A stretch of 64,000 bases of DNA from Falsiroseomonas sp051859025 (GCF_051859025.1 NZ_JBHYGL010000019.1:5064-69063), one strand, 5' to 3'; positions 16,705 to 25,753 are shown, counted from the first letter of the stretch. The notes: generated from the sequence alone by a model not told the origin. Made by a program: numbers and translations.

Positions 16705-16748
16705 TGAGGTTCCTCGGTGCCGCTTCCCGGCGCCGAGAGGGACCCGCC

Positions 16749-17450
16749 ATGACCCCCGTCATCCCGGCCGAGCCCAGCCCCTTCGCCTTCGCCCCCGGGC
16801 GCAGCGCGCTCCTCATCATCGACATGCAGCGGGATTTCCTGGAGCCCGGCGGCTTCGGGGAGAGCCTCGGCAATGATGTGAGCCTGCTCGGCTCCGCCAT
16901 CGCCCCCTGCCAGGCCGTGCTCGCCGCCGCCCGTGCCGCTGACATGCTGGTGATCCACACGCGGGAAGGCCATCGCCCGGACCTGTCGGACGCCCCGCCT
17001 GCCAAGGTCGAGCGCGGCCCGCCCGGCACCCGCATCGGGGACCCCGGCCCCATGGGCCGCATCCTCATCCGCGGCGAGGCCGGCCACGGCATCATCGACG
17101 CCCTCTCCCCCATCCCCGGCGAGCCCATCATCGACAAGCCCGGCAAGGGCGCCTTCTACGCCACCGAACTCGAACCCATGCTCCGCCACCGCGGCATCGA
17201 GATGCTGTTCCTCACCGGCGTCACCACCGAGGTCTGCGTCCACACCACGCTGAGGGAGGCGAATGACCGCGGCTTCCGCTGCCTCGTCATCGCCGACGCA
17301 TGCGCCTCCTATCTTCCCCAGTTTCACGCCACCGCGCTGGCGATGGTCAGCGCCCAGGGGGGGCCAGGGGGCGGCATCTTCGGCTGGGTCTCCGACAGCG
17401 CGCGCGTCACCGCCGCACTCCGCCCGCTCATCGAAGGGAAAGCCGCATGA
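16749..17450 (+). CDS. Biuret amidohydrolase-like cysteine hydrolase (isochorismatase fold)
   Basis: A 233-residue cytosolic Cys hydrolase. The catalytic triad of the family is visible as Asp25 (IIDMQRDF), Lys130 (IIDKPGKG) and Cys163 (GVTTEVCVHTT). The stretch HTREGHRPDL, then IGDPGPMGRILIRGE and TLREANDRG, is what I know from biuret hydrolases (BiuH), which split biuret to allophanate and ammonia. A close amide substrate such as a ureide is possible. The stop overlaps the ATG of the permease gene (ATGA), so hydrolase and transporter are coupled. A candidate sigma-54 promoter precedes the gene. Confidence 0.82.
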   Translation: MTPVIPAEPSPFAFAPGRSALLIIDMQRDFLEPGGFGESLGNDVSLLGSAIAPCQAVLAAARAADMLVIHTREGHRPDLSDAPPAKVERGPPGTRIGDPGPMGRILIRGEAGHGIIDALSPIPGEPIIDKPGKGAFYATELEPMLRHRGIEMLFLTGVTTEVCVHTTLREANDRGFRCLVIADACASYLPQFHATALAMVSAQGGPGGGIFGWVSDSARVTAALRPLIEGKAA

Positions 17451-19027
17451 GCACGACTGTGCAAAAGCCGCTGCTCTGGTCGCCCGGCGACTGGAACGCG
17501 CTGTTCGGCTTCGGCACCAACATCCTGGTCAACCTGCTGGTGCTGACGGGGCTGCTGCGCTTCGTGCTGCAGATGCCGGACGACATCGTCTTCGGCCGCA
17601 TCCTGCCCGCCGCGGGGCTGATGATGGCGATGTCCACCATCTACTACGCCTGGCTCGCCTATCGCCTGGCGCTGCAGACCGGGCGGTCGGATGTCTGCGC
17701 GCTGCCCTCGGGCATCTCCGTCCCCCACATGTTCGTCGTGGTCTTCGTCATCATGCTGCCGATCTCGGCGCGGACGAACGACCCGATCAAGGGCTGGGAA
17801 GCGGGCCTCACCTGGGTCTTCGTCCAGAGCTTCATCCTGATGGCCGGCGCTTTCCTCGCACCCTGGGTGAGGAAGGTGACGCCGCGGGCCGCTCTGCTCG
17901 GCACGCTGGCCGGCGTCTCCATCACCTTCATCTCCATGCGCCCGGCGCTGGAGATGTTCATGACGCCGGTGATCGGCATCGTCTGCTTCGCCATCGTCCT
18001 CGCCGCCTGGTTCGGCGCGCTGCGCTATCCCCGCGGCATCCCGGCAGGCCTCGTCGCCATCGCCTTCGGCATGCTCATCGCCTGGGGTGCCGCCGCACTC
18101 GGCCTCGGCTTCGGCGGCCGCAGCCTCGACAAGCTGCTGGGCGGGCTCACCAATATCGGTTTCTCCGTGCCGATCCCCGCCATCGACCACGTCTTCGGCG
18201 GCTTCGAGTTCATCGGCATCATCCTCGTCACCGCCATCCCCTTCGGGATCTATGACCTGGTGGAGGCGATGGACAATGTCGAAAGCGCGGAGGCCGCGGG
18301 CGACCATTTCCCGACGACGCGCGTGCTGACCGCCGATGGCGTGGTGTCACTCGTCGGTTCCCTGATGGGCAATCCCTTCGTCAACGCCGTCTATATCGGC
18401 CACCCCGGCTGGAAATCGATGGGCGGGCGCATCGGCTATTCCGCCGCCACGGGCGTCGCCGTGCTGGCGGTGACGTGGCTCGGCATCATCTCCCTGCTGC
18501 TGGACCTCATCCCCGTCGTCGCGATCGCGCCCATCCTGCTCTACATCGGCATGCTGATCGGCGCGCAGGCGTTCCAGGAGACGCCGAAATCCCACGCCCC
18601 CGCCGTGGTGCTCGGCCTGGTGCCGCACCTCGCGGCCTGGGCGAAGACGCTGATCGATGGCGCGCTCGGCGCGGCGGGCACCAATGCCGCGACCGTCGGC
18701 ATGGACAAGCTCGGCCAGGTCGGCGTGCTGTATCCGGGGCTGGAGGTGCTGGGCGAGGGTTCGATCCTCTCGGGCCTCATCCTCGCCGCCATCGCCGCCT
18801 TCATCATCGACAAGGAATGGCTGAAGGCCAGCTACTTCGCCGGCGCCGGTGCGGCGCTGACCTTCTTCGGCTTCATGCACGGCCCGGCCGTCGGCTTCGC
18901 CGTCACGCCCGGCGTCGCGGTGGCCTATGCGCTGGTGGCCGGCTTCCTCTACGCCTGTTCCCGCCAGGCGGAGATCGAGGCGCTGCTCCGCGCGAAGCTC
19001 GACCGCAAGGCGGCGCCGGCGGAGTAG
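17447..19027 (+). CDS. NCS2-like permease (xanthine/uracil permease superfamily)
   Basis: A 526-residue polytopic inner-membrane protein with roughly twelve to fourteen hydrophobic segments and a short basic C-terminal tail. It fits the nucleobase/ascorbate transporter fold (for example GFGGRSLDKLLGGLTNIGFSVP and FGIYDLVEAMDNVESAEAAGD, the acidic helix typical of the group). It overlaps the biuret-hydrolase-like gene by four bases. That coupling suggests it imports the hydrolase's substrate or a related N-rich heterocycle such as cyanurate or a ureide. The exact substrate is inference. Confidence 0.8.
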   Translation: MSTTVQKPLLWSPGDWNALFGFGTNILVNLLVLTGLLRFVLQMPDDIVFGRILPAAGLMMAMSTIYYAWLAYRLALQTGRSDVCALPSGISVPHMFVVVFVIMLPISARTNDPIKGWEAGLTWVFVQSFILMAGAFLAPWVRKVTPRAALLGTLAGVSITFISMRPALEMFMTPVIGIVCFAIVLAAWFGALRYPRGIPAGLVAIAFGMLIAWGAAALGLGFGGRSLDKLLGGLTNIGFSVPIPAIDHVFGGFEFIGIILVTAIPFGIYDLVEAMDNVESAEAAGDHFPTTRVLTADGVVSLVGSLMGNPFVNAVYIGHPGWKSMGGRIGYSAATGVAVLAVTWLGIISLLLDLIPVVAIAPILLYIGMLIGAQAFQETPKSHAPAVVLGLVPHLAAWAKTLIDGALGAAGTNAATVGMDKLGQVGVLYPGLEVLGEGSILSGLILAAIAAFIIDKEWLKASYFAGAGAALTFFGFMHGPAVGFAVTPGVAVAYALVAGFLYACSRQAEIEALLRAKLDRKAAPAE

Positions 19028-19034
19028 CCGCGCC

Positions 19035-20264
19035 TCAATGCGCCACCGCGGGGGTGGGCTCCCGCGGTGGCGTGTGCAGCGGGAAGGTGAGGGACCAGGA
19101 GGTGCCGGGCCCCTCTCCGCGCTCCACCGTCCCCATCACCTGCTGCACCAGCCGCCGCACAAGCCCCACGCCGTGGCGCTTGCTGCCGGGCTTCTCGACG
19201 AAGCCCACGCCGTCATCCGCCACCGTCAGCACACCGTCCAGCCCATCCGCCGATCGCACCAGCCCGACGGAGACGGTGCCGATCCCGTCGGGAAAGGCAT
19301 GCTCGAAGCTGTTGGAGACGATCTCCGCCACCGCCATGCCCATCGCCGTCACGGTATCCAGATCCACCAGCAGCGCTTCCGCCCGGCACACCAGCGCGAT
19401 GCCGCCACCGCCATTCCCCTGCAATCCCGGCAGCCGGCCGCAGAGGGAGCGCATGTATTCGCCAAGGTCGATGGTGCGATCCAGCCCGGTGCCGAGCAGC
19501 TGCTCATAGACCTCCGACAGCGTCATCACCCGCCGGCTGATCGCGCGGACCGAAGCCTGCTCCTGCTCCCCGCCCCCGATCTTCATATGCGTGAACAGCA
19601 TGGCCTGGATGAGCTGCAGGTTGTTGCGCACGCGGTGCTTCAGCTCCTCCGCCATCATCGCCCGCTCGGCGAGGAGCTTGTCCTTCTCCTCCACCAGCGC
19701 CTCCATCAGGCGCACGGTGCTGCGCAGCATGTCGTTGCGGTTGGCGGTCGCCACCGCCTCCGCCAGCACATTGGCGAAGCCGGTCAGGAAATCGATGTCG
19801 TGGCGGTCGTAGGTGTGCTGCACGGGGCTGTCGATCTCCAGCACCCCATAGGCGTCGCCCTCCTTGCTCTTGATGATGACATCGATGGTGGAGATGATGC
19901 CGTGCTGCCCGTAGAAGGCCGGCAGCACCACGTCATTCGCCTCCCGCAGATTGCTGAGGATGACCGGCTGGCCCGTGACATAGGCGCGCCCCTGGGGCGA
20001 GCTTTCATTGGCGGCGGAGACGACGCGCCCCACCACCCCCTCATGCCACCCCCACCCCGCCTCGATCAGCAGGTCGTCCTCCACCGCGCGGTAGCGGCAG
20101 ATCTTGCAGAAGGGCACGCCGAGGCCCTCCGCGCAGACCCGCGCCGCCTCGGTCAGGATCTTGCCGAGCTGCGGTTCGCTGAAGGCATAGCTGCCGAACT
20201 GGGCCAGCGACGCCTGCTGTCGCAGCAGTCGGTCCACATGCCGCTGCTGGGTCGGCGACACCAT
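19035..20264 (-). CDS. GAF domain sensor histidine kinase (HisKA_2)
   Basis: A 409-residue soluble kinase with no membrane segment. A GAF domain spans about 30-175 (IIKSKEGDAYGVLEIDSP), followed by a coiled linker and a HisKA_2 domain with phosphoacceptor His210 in EELKHRVRNNLQLIQ, then HATPase_c_2 (MAVAEIVSNSFEHAF, VADDGVGF, GVGLVRRLV). AGAGGAAC lies before the ATG at 20264. It is divergent from the single-domain response regulator at 20408, its probable partner. The GAF domain could bind a nucleotide, a haem or a small aromatic, and nothing in the sequence decides which. Confidence 0.9.
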   Translation of the reverse strand: MVSPTQQRHVDRLLRQQASLAQFGSYAFSEPQLGKILTEAARVCAEGLGVPFCKICRYRAVEDDLLIEAGWGWHEGVVGRVVSAANESSPQGRAYVTGQPVILSNLREANDVVLPAFYGQHGIISTIDVIIKSKEGDAYGVLEIDSPVQHTYDRHDIDFLTGFANVLAEAVATANRNDMLRSTVRLMEALVEEKDKLLAERAMMAEELKHRVRNNLQLIQAMLFTHMKIGGGEQEQASVRAISRRVMTLSEVYEQLLGTGLDRTIDLGEYMRSLCGRLPGLQGNGGGGIALVCRAEALLVDLDTVTAMGMAVAEIVSNSFEHAFPDGIGTVSVGLVRSADGLDGVLTVADDGVGFVEKPGSKRHGVGLVRRLVQQVMGTVERGEGPGTSWSLTFPLHTPPREPTPAVAH

Positions 20265-20407
20265 GGCAAGGGTTCCTCTACAAATATAAACAATTGAAAC
20301 AACATCAGCTGATAAGTATACTGCCCTCGTCAATCGGTCGTGTTCGAAGTCGATCCCATGATGCCGATCAGTTGATACTCGCCTCGTTCCAGAAGGATTC
20401 CCAGGCG
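20265..20407. promoter_or_regulatory. Divergent promoter region between GAF kinase and response regulator
   Basis: A 143-base gap, strikingly A/T-rich near 20280-20325 (ACAAATATAAACAATTGAAA) in an otherwise very GC-rich window. It must hold the promoters for both divergent genes. TTGACG and TATACT are visible on the minus strand but not at standard 16-18 spacing, so I do not assign -35/-10 boxes. Confidence 0.5.
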
Positions 20408-20815
20408 ATGCTGAAAGTCATCATAGTCGAAAACGACGCCATGATCGCTGATTATCTGGAAGACGTGCTGAACGACGCCGGCTACCAGGTCTGCGGCATC
20501 GCGCCGGATGTGGATTCCGCCATCACCATGGGCCGCGCCTGCAAGCCCGACCTCGGCATCATCGACCTGCGCCTGTCGGATGGGCGCCTCGGCACGGAAG
20601 TGGCCGCGGCCCTCTGCCCCGGCACGAGCTTCGGGGCGCTCTATTCCACCGGCAACCCGGACCATCCGGCGCTGCACGATGCGCCGGGCGTGGGCTGCCT
20701 GGCCAAGCCCTACACGCCGGAGGCGCTGGTGGCCGCGCTCCGCCTGGTGCGCGGCCGCATGATGGGGGAGGCGACGCCGGCCTCCCTGCCGAACGGCTTC
20801 CGCCTGCTGCACTGA
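20408..20815 (+). CDS. Single-domain response regulator
   Basis: A 135-residue receiver with no output domain. The acidic pocket is visible at Glu8-Asp10 (VENDAM), the phosphoacceptor is Asp53 in GIIDLRLSDG, the switch Thr/Ser region is ALYSTGN, and the conserved Lys is in CLAKPYTPE. It probably acts through protein contacts or as a phosphate sink. It is divergent from the HisKA_2 kinase at 19035-20264, which is the natural partner. An upstream in-frame extension to 20294 is A/T-rich promoter DNA and was left out. Confidence 0.92.
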   Translation: MLKVIIVENDAMIADYLEDVLNDAGYQVCGIAPDVDSAITMGRACKPDLGIIDLRLSDGRLGTEVAAALCPGTSFGALYSTGNPDHPALHDAPGVGCLAKPYTPEALVAALRLVRGRMMGEATPASLPNGFRLLH

Positions 20816-20825
20816 AGCACCGGCA

Positions 20826-20848
20826 CGGCACCCCGAAGCGGGGCGCCG
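20826..20848. terminator. Possible bidirectional terminator hairpin
   Basis: The stem CGGC-CCCC/GGGG-GCCG has one internal mismatch and a 5-base loop. It lies between the convergent response-regulator and hydrolase genes. There is no T tract. Confidence 0.35.
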
Positions 20849-20863
20849 CGCCGGCAAGGCGGC

Positions 20864-21913
20864 CTACTGGTACAGGCCCTTGGACGCCAGCCAGTCCTGG
20901 ATCACGCCCGCGGCCTGGTCGCCGTTGCGGTCCATCATCAGCATGTGGCTGTTGCCCCTGATGCCGCGTTCCGGCAGGTCCACCACATCCACGCTGCCGC
21001 CGGCGGCGCGCACCGCTTCGGCGAAACGGATGCCGTTGGCGCGGATCGCGGGCCAGCGGCTGTCCTGCGCGATGTAGTCGCCGAACACCATCAGCACCGG
21101 GATGTTGCGCAGCGCCGCGACCTTCGCGGGGTCGCCCACCGTCGCCGGTTCCACCAGCACCAGCGCGCGGACCTTGTCCGGCCGTTCCTGCGCCGCGCGC
21201 CAGCCGAACAGCCCGGCCTGGCTGTGCGCCACCACCACCGAAGGCCCGACGCGATCCAGCAGCGCCAGGTAGGCTTCCAGCGACAGCGCATCCGTCGTGG
21301 TGAAGCGCGGCACGATCTGCCGCATGAAGTTCATGTAGCTCTCGCGGTCCGCCGGGAACTGGTTGCCCGGCAGCACCTCGCCCCGCGCGAAGCTGCCGGG
21401 GCCGTTGCCGATACGGAAGCGCTCGAAGGGATTATCCACCGTCAGCAGCAGGTGGGAACCGCCGGTCTGCTCCGGGATCATCGTCCAGCCGGACCGCCCG
21501 CGCTCCACCGCATCGCTGACATAGACAGGCCAGCCGCGGCGCAGGAAGAAGTGCTGCCACCCCTCCCGCCCATCGGGCGTCGTCTCATAGGTCACGCCGG
21601 TCAGCCCGCCGCCATGCCACATCAGGATCGGCGCCTGGCCGCGCGGATTGGTAGGGATCATGTACTGCGCGTACATCGACCCCATCAGGTAGGTGCCGTT
21701 CGGATCGACGCGCGCGGGCACGCCGCCGGGGCTGAACAGCACCTCCCGCACCGGCTGGCCGGAGATCACGACCTCCCTCCCGCCGACATGGAAGCTGCCC
21801 CAGCTCTGCAACGACACGGGTGGCTGCTGCGGCGCCGCCGCGGGCGGCTGTTGCGCCGCCGCCGCGCCCGCCATCCCGACGGCCATCGCCGCCGCCATCA
21901 CGATCTTCTTCAT
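20864..21913 (-). CDS. Secreted alpha/beta-fold hydrolase
   Basis: A 349-residue exported hydrolase. The N-terminus MKKIVMAAAMAVGMAGAAAAQ is a Sec signal peptide, followed by a Pro/Gln-rich linker. The nucleophile is Ser231 in VVVAHSQAG, a late acid lies in the VFGDY strand, and the His is in GNSHMLMMD. GGGGGAAG precedes the ATG at 21913. It starts 14 bases after the tannase-family gene and is presumably co-transcribed with it. A role as a second esterase acting on plant phenolic esters is plausible from context but not shown by the sequence. Confidence 0.8.
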   Translation of the reverse strand: MKKIVMAAAMAVGMAGAAAAQQPPAAAPQQPPVSLQSWGSFHVGGREVVISGQPVREVLFSPGGVPARVDPNGTYLMGSMYAQYMIPTNPRGQAPILMWHGGGLTGVTYETTPDGREGWQHFFLRRGWPVYVSDAVERGRSGWTMIPEQTGGSHLLLTVDNPFERFRIGNGPGSFARGEVLPGNQFPADRESYMNFMRQIVPRFTTTDALSLEAYLALLDRVGPSVVVAHSQAGLFGWRAAQERPDKVRALVLVEPATVGDPAKVAALRNIPVLMVFGDYIAQDSRWPAIRANGIRFAEAVRAAGGSVDVVDLPERGIRGNSHMLMMDRNGDQAAGVIQDWLASKGLYQ

Positions 21914-21927
21914 GAAACGCTTCCCCC

Positions 21928-23556
21928 TCACTCGGCCGCGCAGACGAAGCTGGCGGCACGGTTCACATCACCCTCCCCGCGATAGCGCGGGAAGGTCGGC
22001 GCGGCGCAGAGCGGCAGGCTTCGCCCCCGTGTCGGCGTCGCGGTGCCATCCACCACCACCTGCCCCTGCGGCGGCACGCCATTCTCCACCCAATTGTCGA
22101 GTGCGGCGACGCTGCCCCATTGCGGCGCGAAGCGCCCGCCCCCATGCGCCAGGCCCGGCAGCAGGAAGAAGCGGGAGAAGCCGTCCGCGCGCTCCGCGCC
22201 CATCGCCTCCGTAATCCGCCGGTGGAAGCGCGCATTCTCCCAGGGGCTCACGGAAGGATCGTCATTCCCCTGCAGCAGGATCAGCTTGCCGCCGCGGGCC
22301 GCGAAGGCGGAGAGATCGGCGCGGGACGCGTCGAACAGCCGGGATATCTCCAGGATGCGTTCGCGCTGCGGCCCTTCCGCCGTCACGTCCAGCGTCCGCA
22401 TGTCGAGGTCCCGTCCGCCATTCACGAAGTAGCGGAAGAACTGGTAGGCGCGGTCCACGTGATGCGCGTTGGGCCCCGATCGCGGCGGCGATGTCAGCGC
22501 GGCCTGGCTGCCGAGCTGCATCGCGATCCCCTCCAGGCTGTTGTAGCCGAGGTAGTCATGCAGGCCGTTCGCGAAGGCGTAGGGCAGCGTGTAGCCCTGA
22601 TGATAGACGCGCATGGTGCGGTCGATCTGCGGCCCTGTCAGGCAATGCGCGGGATGCCCCGCCTCGCCCGCCTTGCAGCGCAGTGCCTCCAGCGCCGCGG
22701 CCGAACCGGCGCGGCAAGCGGCGGGGTTGCTGACCAGCCCATCCGCCACGCCATCCAGCCCGTCGCAGCGCGAAAGCGATTCCTGCGCGATGCGCGTCAC
22801 CATGGCGGGGGGAATCCACCCCGCCGCCTCATCGTCATAGACCGCGCGCCCCAGCATCGCGCCCCAGAGCCTGAGGCCCATGTAGCTGCTGACGGGGTAC
22901 CAGGAGATGATGCCGTCATAGGCTTCCGGCCAGCGCATCGCCGCCGTCAGCCCTTCCCGCCCGCCGGTCGATCCGCCGTTGAAATAGACCCGCGAAGGCG
23001 CCTGGCCGTAGCGCGCGGCCGCCACTTCCCGCACCGCATCCAGCGTCTTGCGGATATGGGCGTAGCCGAAATTATGCAGCGCCTCCGCGTTCAGCGCGAA
23101 GGAGGCATCGTCCGCGCTCGCCGCCTGGTGGCCGCTGTCGCCCGCGAAGGTGAGGAAGCCGCGCGCCAGCGGCGTCGCCGCGCTGGCAAGGCCATGCACC
23201 TCCGGCCCCAGCGTGTTGGGGATGCGGCCATTATAGCCGCCGCCACCGAATTGCAGCGCCTTGCGGTTCCAATGCGTGGGCAGGTTCGCCTGGAAACGGA
23301 TTTCCGGCGCCTGGGGATCGACCGGCGCGATGGCGCCCATCACCTGGCAGTATTCGCCGTTCTGGTTCCCGGCCTCCCAGGCTGCCACCAGCCGCGCGGC
23401 GGTGACACTGGCGCCGGAGGTCGGGAGCGTGATGGCGGAGGCCGCGATGCGCAGCCCCGCCAGCGCCGCGCAGGCTTCCGCCGGTGGCCGGGGCTGCTGC
23501 GCAATGGCGGGCAGCGCGGCGGCGACAAGCGTCGCCACCACGAGGGTGTTCTTCAT
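21928..23556 (-). CDS. Tannase/feruloyl esterase family protein, secreted
   Basis: Serine esterase of the tannase family, which releases gallate or hydroxycinnamates from plant esters. The 542-residue product has a signal peptide (MKNTLVVATLVAAALPAIAQ), nucleophile Ser196 in FNGGSTGGREGL, a C-terminal acid in LLQGNDDPSVS and His in LLPGLAHGGG. Multiple Cys residues in the lid region (SRCDGLDGVADGLVSNPAACR) are typical of tannases and bind Ca in characterised members. It lies between the hydrolase and the Bug-type binding protein in a catabolic cluster with a GalD-like enzyme. The upstream 28 codons in frame are not signal-like and were excluded. Confidence 0.9.
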   Translation of the reverse strand: MKNTLVVATLVAAALPAIAQQPRPPAEACAALAGLRIAASAITLPTSGASVTAARLVAAWEAGNQNGEYCQVMGAIAPVDPQAPEIRFQANLPTHWNRKALQFGGGGYNGRIPNTLGPEVHGLASAATPLARGFLTFAGDSGHQAASADDASFALNAEALHNFGYAHIRKTLDAVREVAAARYGQAPSRVYFNGGSTGGREGLTAAMRWPEAYDGIISWYPVSSYMGLRLWGAMLGRAVYDDEAAGWIPPAMVTRIAQESLSRCDGLDGVADGLVSNPAACRAGSAAALEALRCKAGEAGHPAHCLTGPQIDRTMRVYHQGYTLPYAFANGLHDYLGYNSLEGIAMQLGSQAALTSPPRSGPNAHHVDRAYQFFRYFVNGGRDLDMRTLDVTAEGPQRERILEISRLFDASRADLSAFAARGGKLILLQGNDDPSVSPWENARFHRRITEAMGAERADGFSRFFLLPGLAHGGGRFAPQWGSVAALDNWVENGVPPQGQVVVDGTATPTRGRSLPLCAAPTFPRYRGEGDVNRAASFVCAAE

Positions 23557-23652
23557 CAGCCCGTTTCCCTTCCCCTGCGCCTGGCCAAGATGGCCAGGTC
23601 GCATCGCGCCCCGCCTTGATGACGGGGTCGCGCAACCCACCCGTGCCGGGTG

Positions 23653-24624
23653 TCAGTCCACCGTGATGTTGGACTGCCGGACGACGGTTGCCCAGCGTTC
23701 CCTTTCCCAGCGGATCAACTCCGCGAAGCCGCGCCCGTCCAGCGTGCTGGGCTCGGCCCCCTCGTCCCGCAGGCGGCGCACCACTTCCGCGTTGGACAAT
23801 GCGTCGCGCATTGCGGCGTAGAGCCGCGCCTTGATCGGCTCCGGCGTCCCCCGCGGCACCAGCAGCCCGTACCAGGCGGTCGCCTTGTAGCCCGGGATGG
23901 TCTCCGCCACCGTCGGGATGGCGGGCAGGATCGTCATCCGCGCATCGCCCGTCACCGCCAGCGGCCGCAGCGCATTGTTGGTCAGCAGGCCGACGACGGA
24001 AGGCAGCGTGGTGATCATGAAATGCAGGTGGCCGGCGACCACGTCCGTCAGCGCCGGCGCCGCGCCACGGAACGGCACGTGCTCCGCCTCCAGCCCCGCC
24101 ATCTGCAGCATCAGCGCCGCCGCCAGATGGCTCGCCGATCCGTTGGAGGCGCTGCCATAGGTGATGTTGCCGCGCGCCGCGCGGATTTCCGCCAGCAGTT
24201 CCGGCAGGTTCGTCGCGCGGGACTTCGGCCCCACCACGACGATCAGCGGCGCATCCGCCACCAGGCCGATCGGCTCCAGCGCCGTCTCCGGGTTCACCCG
24301 CATGTTGCGGAAGAGCGAGACATTGACGCTCATCGGCCCATGGTTGCCCATCAGCATCGTGTAGCCGTCGGGGCGCGCGCTGGCCGCCGCTTCCGTCGCG
24401 ATGTTGCCGCCGGCACCCGGCCGGTTCTCCACCACCACGGACTGGCCGAGGGAGGGGCCCATCGCATTGGCGACGGTGCGGGCGATCAGGTCCGTGCCGC
24501 CCCCCGGCGCGAAGGCCAGCAGAAGGCGAATGGGCCGGCTCGGGAAGGGTCCTTCCTGCGCCAAGGCGGGGGTGGCGAAGGGGGCAGCGAGCGCCGTGCC
24601 CAGCAGCGTGCGACGATCGATCAT
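23653..24624 (-). CDS. Bug-family (TctC-like) periplasmic solute-binding protein
   Basis: A 323-residue binding protein of the tripartite tricarboxylate transporter type. The N-terminus MIDRRTLLGTALAAPFATPALAQ has a twin-Arg-like RR and ends in an AxA cleavage site. The ligand-binding signature is visible: FPSRPIRLLLAFAPGGGTD, VVENRPGAGGNIA, ARPDGYTMLMGN and PTVAETIPGYKATAWYGLL. Such proteins bind carboxylates, often aromatic ones. No TctA/TctB membrane subunits are nearby, so it may be an orphan sensor or share a distant transporter. It lies between galD and the tannase gene on the same strand. Confidence 0.92.
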   Translation of the reverse strand: MIDRRTLLGTALAAPFATPALAQEGPFPSRPIRLLLAFAPGGGTDLIARTVANAMGPSLGQSVVVENRPGAGGNIATEAAASARPDGYTMLMGNHGPMSVNVSLFRNMRVNPETALEPIGLVADAPLIVVVGPKSRATNLPELLAEIRAARGNITYGSASNGSASHLAAALMLQMAGLEAEHVPFRGAAPALTDVVAGHLHFMITTLPSVVGLLTNNALRPLAVTGDARMTILPAIPTVAETIPGYKATAWYGLLVPRGTPEPIKARLYAAMRDALSNAEVVRRLRDEGAEPSTLDGRGFAELIRWERERWATVVRQSNITVD

Positions 24625-24667
24625 GGTGGCTGGTTTCCGTTTTCTTTTGTGATTTTCGATGAAGTCT

Positions 24668-25753
24668 TCAATCCGCCGCATCGGCCAGGCGCACATGGCC
24701 CGGCCAGATGGCGGCGGGAATCAGCAGCGTGCCTTCGAAGATGCGTCGCGCCGTGCGCAGCGTGCCGGCCCAGGCGACGGCATCGCCCTGCATCCCGATC
24801 GGCACATCCATGATGCCGGAGGGATGCGCGATCCGCACCACATCCCCGGCACCCGGCACCGTCGCCACCGTGCCCGCCAGCCTTGCCGCGGCGGCCAGGG
24901 TGATGCCGCCCGTCACCGCCATGGCGCGGTGGCAGGCATGGGGCGTGAAGTAGCGCGCGGCGAGGTCCGCGCCCTGCGACGAAGGCCCGACCAGCGCCGG
25001 CTTCGGCACCACGCTGTCCGACACATCGCCAAGCCCCATGCGCCGCCCCGCTTCCAGGCGCAGCGATTCGAGGCGCCCGCGCAGCACCGCGTCATCCTCC
25101 AGCGCCTCCGGCCGGTCCTCGGCCGATGCGCCCAGCGATTCCGCCGCCACCAGCATCATCGGCATGGCGCCATCGATCAGCGTGACCGCCACGCCCTCGA
25201 TCATCTCGCGGCGCAGCCCGGTCGGGAACATCGCGCCCGTCTTGCTGCCGGCCACGTCGCGGAAGCGCAGCACGATGGGCGCGGCCGTGCCCGCGACGCC
25301 CGGGATCGCCGCATCGCCCTCATAGGTCACGCGCCCGCCGGGCGTCTTCACCGCCGCATCCACCAGCGCGCCGGTGTTCACGTTGCGGATGCGCACCACC
25401 GTCTCCTCGCCCGTGGCGCGCACCAGGCCGGCCTCGATCGCGAAGGGGCCGACGCCGGCCAGCATGTTCCCGCAATTCGGCCTGGTATCCACCAGCGCCC
25501 GGCCGACATCGACCTGCGCGAACAGGTAGTCCACATCGATGCCCGGCAGGGCGGAGCGGGAGATGATCGCCACCTTGCTGGTCAGCGTCTGCGCGCCGCC
25601 GATGCCATCCACCTGCATCGGGTGGGGCGACCCCATCGCCGCCAGCAGCACGGCATCGCGCGTGGCGTCATCCGCCGGCAGGTCATGCGCCAGGAAGAAG
25701 GGGCCGCGGCTGGTGCCGCCGCGCATCAGGACGCAGGGGATGCGGGTCTGCAT
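24668..25753 (-). CDS. galD: GalD/PrpF-type tautomerase, probable 4-oxalomesaconate tautomerase
   Basis: Diaminopimelate-epimerase-fold isomerase. GalD converts the keto and enol forms of 4-oxalomesaconate in the gallate branch of aromatic degradation. The 361-residue length matches GalD. The N-terminus TRIPCVLMRGGTSRGPFFLA, then MGSPHPMQVDGIGGAQTLTSK and the Cys94 segment RPNCGNMLAGV are family hallmarks. Proximity to a tannase and a LysR regulator favours GalD over PrpF (2-methylaconitate isomerase). Gallate dioxygenase, hydratase and aldolase genes are not in the window. It is the first gene of the minus-strand run and divergent from lysR. Confidence 0.8.
   Translation of the reverse strand: MQTRIPCVLMRGGTSRGPFFLAHDLPADDATRDAVLLAAMGSPHPMQVDGIGGAQTLTSKVAIISRSALPGIDVDYLFAQVDVGRALVDTRPNCGNMLAGVGPFAIEAGLVRATGEETVVRIRNVNTGALVDAAVKTPGGRVTYEGDAAIPGVAGTAAPIVLRFRDVAGSKTGAMFPTGLRREMIEGVAVTLIDGAMPMMLVAAESLGASAEDRPEALEDDAVLRGRLESLRLEAGRRMGLGDVSDSVVPKPALVGPSSQGADLAARYFTPHACHRAMAVTGGITLAAAARLAGTVATVPGAGDVVRIAHPSGIMDVPIGMQGDAVAWAGTLRTARRIFEGTLLIPAAIWPGHVRLADAAD

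Noticed and set aside
20265..20407. EcfG-type promoter for the GAF kinase or receiver
   Set aside because: GGAAC and GAAC occur on the minus strand, but none is followed by CGTT at 16-17 bases.
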